Source of the DNA: an uncultured bacterium
Lineage (GTDB): Bacteria; Patescibacteriota; Minisyncoccia; Phycocordibacterales; Phycocordibacteraceae
Length of the DNA stretch: 12,285 nt
Reading direction: 5' to 3'
NCBI GenBank assembly: GCA_943914435.1
Contig: CALUBY010000016.1
Coordinates: forward strand, 1 to 12,285
Under the pieces are notes generated by a model. The model made no database searches, was not told where the DNA came from, and saw only the letters and a program-made list of their open reading frames with translations. Positions 9,854-12,285 of the stretch are shown here, piece after piece (the stretch's first letter is position 1; every line of letters starts with the position of its first letter). Position numbers and translations under genes: made by a program.

Positions 9854-11160
9854 CTATGCTCGATGTGTGCGCCGATTGAGGTGAGGCGATTTACGAGATC
9901 TTCGTATCCGCGGTTGATGCTGTAGACGTTGCGTAGAGTCGAACGTCCTTCAGCAGCAAGCATGCCGATGAGTAGAATCGTAGCGGGGCGAAGCGCAGGT
10001 GGTGCAACAATTTCCGCACCGCGAAGATGGGTAGATCCGTGTATTTGAATACGGTGAGGATCCATTAGAAGGGTATCTGCGCCAAGACGATCAAGCTCCG
10101 TGTAATAAATGGCACGCTTTTCATATACCCAATCGTGAATGAGCGTCTCGCCTACGGCTTTTGTGGCGATAACGGCAAAGAACGGAAGGTTGTCGATGTT
10201 AAGTCCTGGATACGGACGAGCGTGAATCTTCTCCGGGAAGGCAATGAGTTCTGACGGCTCAATGTGGATGTCTGCAAGCTTCGTGATGCCGTTCTCTGAA
10301 AGAGAGTGGTCGGTAACACTAAACTGGAGGTTCATTTTTTTAAGTACTTCGAGCTCTACTTCAAGGAACTCGATAGGAGCGTTTCGTATGGTGAGAGCCG
10401 AGTTTGTGGTTGCGGCAGCGGCAATAAAGAACATGGCATCGATAGGGTCTTCGCCAATAGCGTACGACACGTCCTTCTTAATGTTCGGTACTCCCGTAAT
10501 GGTGAGGGTAGTGGTTCCAAGGCCTTCTATGGTTACCCCGAGCTCTTGGAGGAATCCGCACACTTCCTGCACCTGATAGTTTGCAGAGGCGTACTTAATA
10601 ACACTGGTTCCTTCTATGGAACTTGCTGCAAGAAGAGCGTTGATGGTTGCAGTATCGCTCGACTCATAGAGGATGACTTCGGCAGGAGCAAGTCCGTCGT
10701 GGGTTATGAGGTAGCGGTCAGAAAGAGTTTCAATCGTGATGCCAAAGGTCTCAAGTGCCCAGAGGTGGGAACGTACACTACGGAGCCCAAGGGTGCATCC
10801 GCCTGACTGGGGAAGCTCAAAAGAAGGGAAGTGATGCACCAAGGACCCGATGAACATGAGAATGCTGCGGGTGCGCACGGCAGCGGCCGTATCAATGGTG
10901 TCTAGAGTCACGGTCTCTGGTGGAGTGATGACGACGTCCTTGTCTACCCACTCAACAGACACGCCGATAGAGCGAAGAACTTCGATGAGGCGGTGTACCT
11001 CTTCAATCTTTGGAACCCTGCGAAGGGTGGTGGTTCCTTTATTAAGGAGAGATGCGGCAAGCATGGCCACCGCCCCGTTCTTCGATGAATTGGTCGTAAT
11101 AGAGCCCTGTAGCTGGTGACCTCCCTCAACAACGAAATTGTTTTCCTCTGTTTTAGACAT
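9850..11160 (-). CDS. murA: UDP-N-acetylglucosamine 1-carboxyvinyltransferase, divergent
   Basis: The 436-aa protein spans both EPSP-synthase-type inside-out barrel domains. MurA condenses phosphoenolpyruvate with UDP-GlcNAc, the first committed step of peptidoglycan synthesis in the cytoplasm. Key residues are kept: K27 in SSKNGA (K22 of E. coli), the arginines at R96/R98, catalytic C122 in GGCTLGLRS (C115, the fosfomycin target), D323 in the PGLNIDNLPFF segment (where E. coli has D305), R391 in PALRPAT (R397), and INRGYEDL near the end. Several surrounding motifs differ from the usual text (GARPVDLH is replaced by GLRSVRSH, FPTDMQAQ by GLNIDNLP), so this is a divergent branch as often seen in CPR. 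It is transcribed divergently from mreB, and its TACAAT box ends 7 nt before the ATG. Confidence 0.88.
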   Translation of the reverse strand: MSKTEENNFVVEGGHQLQGSITTNSSKNGAVAMLAASLLNKGTTTLRRVPKIEEVHRLIEVLRSIGVSVEWVDKDVVITPPETVTLDTIDTAAAVRTRSILMFIGSLVHHFPSFELPQSGGCTLGLRSVRSHLWALETFGITIETLSDRYLITHDGLAPAEVILYESSDTATINALLAASSIEGTSVIKYASANYQVQEVCGFLQELGVTIEGLGTTTLTITGVPNIKKDVSYAIGEDPIDAMFFIAAAATTNSALTIRNAPIEFLEVELEVLKKMNLQFSVTDHSLSENGITKLADIHIEPSELIAFPEKIHARPYPGLNIDNLPFFAVIATKAVGETLIHDWVYEKRAIYYTELDRLGADTLLMDPHRIQIHGSTHLRGAEIVAPPALRPATILLIGMLAAEGRSTLRNVYSINRGYEDLVNRLTSIGAHIEHS

Positions 11161-11167
11161 GTGCCGT

Positions 11168-11173
11168 ATTGTA
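11168..11173 (-). promoter_or_regulatory. -10 box for murA, leaderless spacing
   Basis: TACAAT on the minus strand is followed by ACGGCAC and the ATG, a 7-nt gap. No -35 is clear. Confidence 0.5.
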
Positions 11174-11258
11174 TCAGTCGTCGGAACAGGTGCCTATGGA
11201 GGAGACAGGGCTTTCAATGGGTCTGTTTTGGCACTATGCCACTAATCACATACGTTAT

Positions 11259-11286
11259 TTGAGCCTTTCAAAGAAACGGGTATGAT
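11259..11286 (+). promoter_or_regulatory. Promoter of mreB
   Basis: TTGAGC and TATGAT are separated by 16 bp, one of the few full two-part promoters here. The -10 ends 8 nt before the ATG, predicting a leaderless or near-leaderless mRNA. Confidence 0.6.
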
Positions 11287-11294
11287 GGACCCAC

Positions 11295-12285
11295 ATGCCC
11301 CTTTTCTCTCCACGTATTGGTATCGACCTTGGAACGACGAATGTGTTGGTGTTTGTGCCAGGCAAAGGTGTGGTGCTGAATGAGCCGTCAGTAGTTGCGG
11401 TCTCAACCGAGACCAATAAAGTTCTCGCGATTGGTGTTGAAGCAAAAGCGATGGTTGGCCGCACTCCTGATTCCATCACTGCGTATCGCCCCATGAAGGA
11501 TGGCGTTATTGCCGACTACCGTGTCACCGAAGCTATGCTTCGCTACTTCATCCGCAAGGCTCTCGGCCGCAATCTTTTTAAACCAACGGTGCTTGTGTCA
11601 GTACCTGCCGGTGTTTCCTCAACAGAAAAGCGTGCGGTTATCGAGGCTGCGGTTAAAGCGGGAGCTGCGGACGCGTATGTTGTAAAGGAACCTATCCTTG
11701 CGGCCATTGGCGCTGGTATCCCGATTCAGGAACCAATGGGACGTATGGTTGCAGACATTGGCGGAGGTACCATCGATGTGGCAGTGATTTCGCTTGGCGG
11801 TATCGTTGCATCAACCTCGGTTAAGGTGGCAGGGAATAAGCTTGACCGCTCGATCATTGATTATGTGAAGAAGCAGTTCAACCTTTCGATTGGAGACAAG
11901 ACTGCAGAAGAAATAAAAATACAGATTGGTTCTGCGGTGCCGGTGACCGAAGAGCTTTCTATGTCGGTAAAAGGACGAGACCTGGTTTCTGGGCTTCCGC
12001 GTACTATTGAACTGAAGACGAACGAGGTGGTGCAGGCTATGAACCGTGAGCTACGGGACATGATGAACGCGGTCCGTAAGGTGCTTCAGGACACACCTCC
12101 TGAGCTCGCCTCAGACATAATCGACAACGGTATTATTCTTACCGGAGGCACAAGTCAGCTTCGTCATCTTCCTGAGCTCGTGTACCGACGCACGGGCGTG
12201 CAGGCGAAGCTCGCGGAGGATGCTTACTATTGTGTGGTGCGCGGCACCGGTATTGCTCTTAAGCATTTGGATACCTATAAGACTG
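11295..12285 (+). CDS. mreB: Rod-shape-determining protein MreB, 3' end cut
   Basis: ATG 11295 opens a frame that continues past the window edge. The 330 residues seen cover nearly the whole protein, as MreB is usually about 335-350 aa. Actin-fold motifs are present: phosphate-1 GIDLGTTN at 9-16, NEPSVVAV at 29-36, RPMKDGVIADYRVTEAMLRYF at 65-85, phosphate-2 DIGGGTIDVAVIS at 154-166, and the adenosine motif ILTGGTSQL at 281-289. MreB forms membrane-bound filaments under the cytoplasmic membrane that guide cell-wall synthesis and rod shape. That fits the adjacent, divergently transcribed murA. MreC, MreD or RodA might follow beyond the edge but cannot be seen. Confidence 0.96.
   Translation, partial: MPLFSPRIGIDLGTTNVLVFVPGKGVVLNEPSVVAVSTETNKVLAIGVEAKAMVGRTPDSITAYRPMKDGVIADYRVTEAMLRYFIRKALGRNLFKPTVLVSVPAGVSSTEKRAVIEAAVKAGAADAYVVKEPILAAIGAGIPIQEPMGRMVADIGGGTIDVAVISLGGIVASTSVKVAGNKLDRSIIDYVKKQFNLSIGDKTAEEIKIQIGSAVPVTEELSMSVKGRDLVSGLPRTIELKTNEVVQAMNRELRDMMNAVRKVLQDTPPELASDIIDNGIILTGGTSQLRHLPELVYRRTGVQAKLAEDAYYCVVRGTGIALKHLDTYKT

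Noticed and set aside
10306..10806. A 166-codon + frame inside murA, and a 110-codon frame overlapping it
   Set aside because: Both are antisense shadows of a conserved gene with intact catalytic residues.
1..12285. CRISPR arrays, toxin-antitoxin pairs, restriction-modification or transposase genes
   Set aside because: No regularly spaced direct repeats and no matching protein motifs were found on either strand.

Overview
The window looks like chromosome from a candidate-phyla-radiation (Patescibacteria, Parcubacteria-like) bacterium. This is inferred from short single-domain proteins, many small membrane-anchored hypotheticals, a compact mixed-strand layout, a tRNA-Asn without an encoded CCA, and a near absence of Shine-Dalgarno sequences. 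GC content is near 50%. No species can be named from sequence reading alone.

Layout. 1-748: the 3' end of one SET-domain gene followed by a second complete SET-domain gene, both on +. 745-1245: a signal-less M23 metallopeptidase on -. 1331-1684: a YggT-family membrane protein. 1758-2381: an anchored extracytoplasmic protein of unknown function on -. 2460-2769: two very small, very basic ORFs (51 and 38 codons) that converge on one shared terminator. 2877-4322: a two-gene + operon of a YegS/DAGK-type lipid kinase and a HAD-fold protein. 4424-4828: an orphan 134-aa protein. 4961-5230: an 89-aa membrane-anchored protein on -. 5472-5939: a single-domain asparaginase on -, beside a non-coding stretch (5940-6272) full of palindromes and copies of the tRNA-Asn 3' end. 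6273-6344: tRNA-Asn(GTT). 6531-7204: glutaredoxin and a short ribosome hibernation factor. 7201-8581: the def-fmt N-formylmethionine pair on -. 8596-8856: an apparent stable structured RNA on -, not recognised. 8917-9213: a 98-aa hypothetical. 9284-9853: a type IV pilin-like protein. 9850-11160: a divergent MurA on -. 11295-end: mreB, cut by the window edge.

How the genes work together. Several encode housekeeping for envelope and translation: MurA (peptidoglycan precursor), MreB (cell-shape filament), M23 peptidase (peptidoglycan cleavage), YggT, the lipid kinase, and def/fmt plus HPF for translation. There is no single dedicated pathway. The accessory-looking part is 5250-6350 (asparaginase, tRNA-derived repeats, palindrome).

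Two observations stand out. First, eight genes carry a good -10 hexamer ending only 6-8 nt before the start codon, so leaderless or nearly leaderless mRNAs appear to be the rule here; the asparaginase gene, with a canonical AAAGGAG six bases before a GTG, is the exception. Second, 8596-8856 has a perfect TATAAT, four successive hairpins including a 17-bp long-range helix, and an intrinsic terminator. That makes it a strong candidate for an uncharacterised non-coding RNA.
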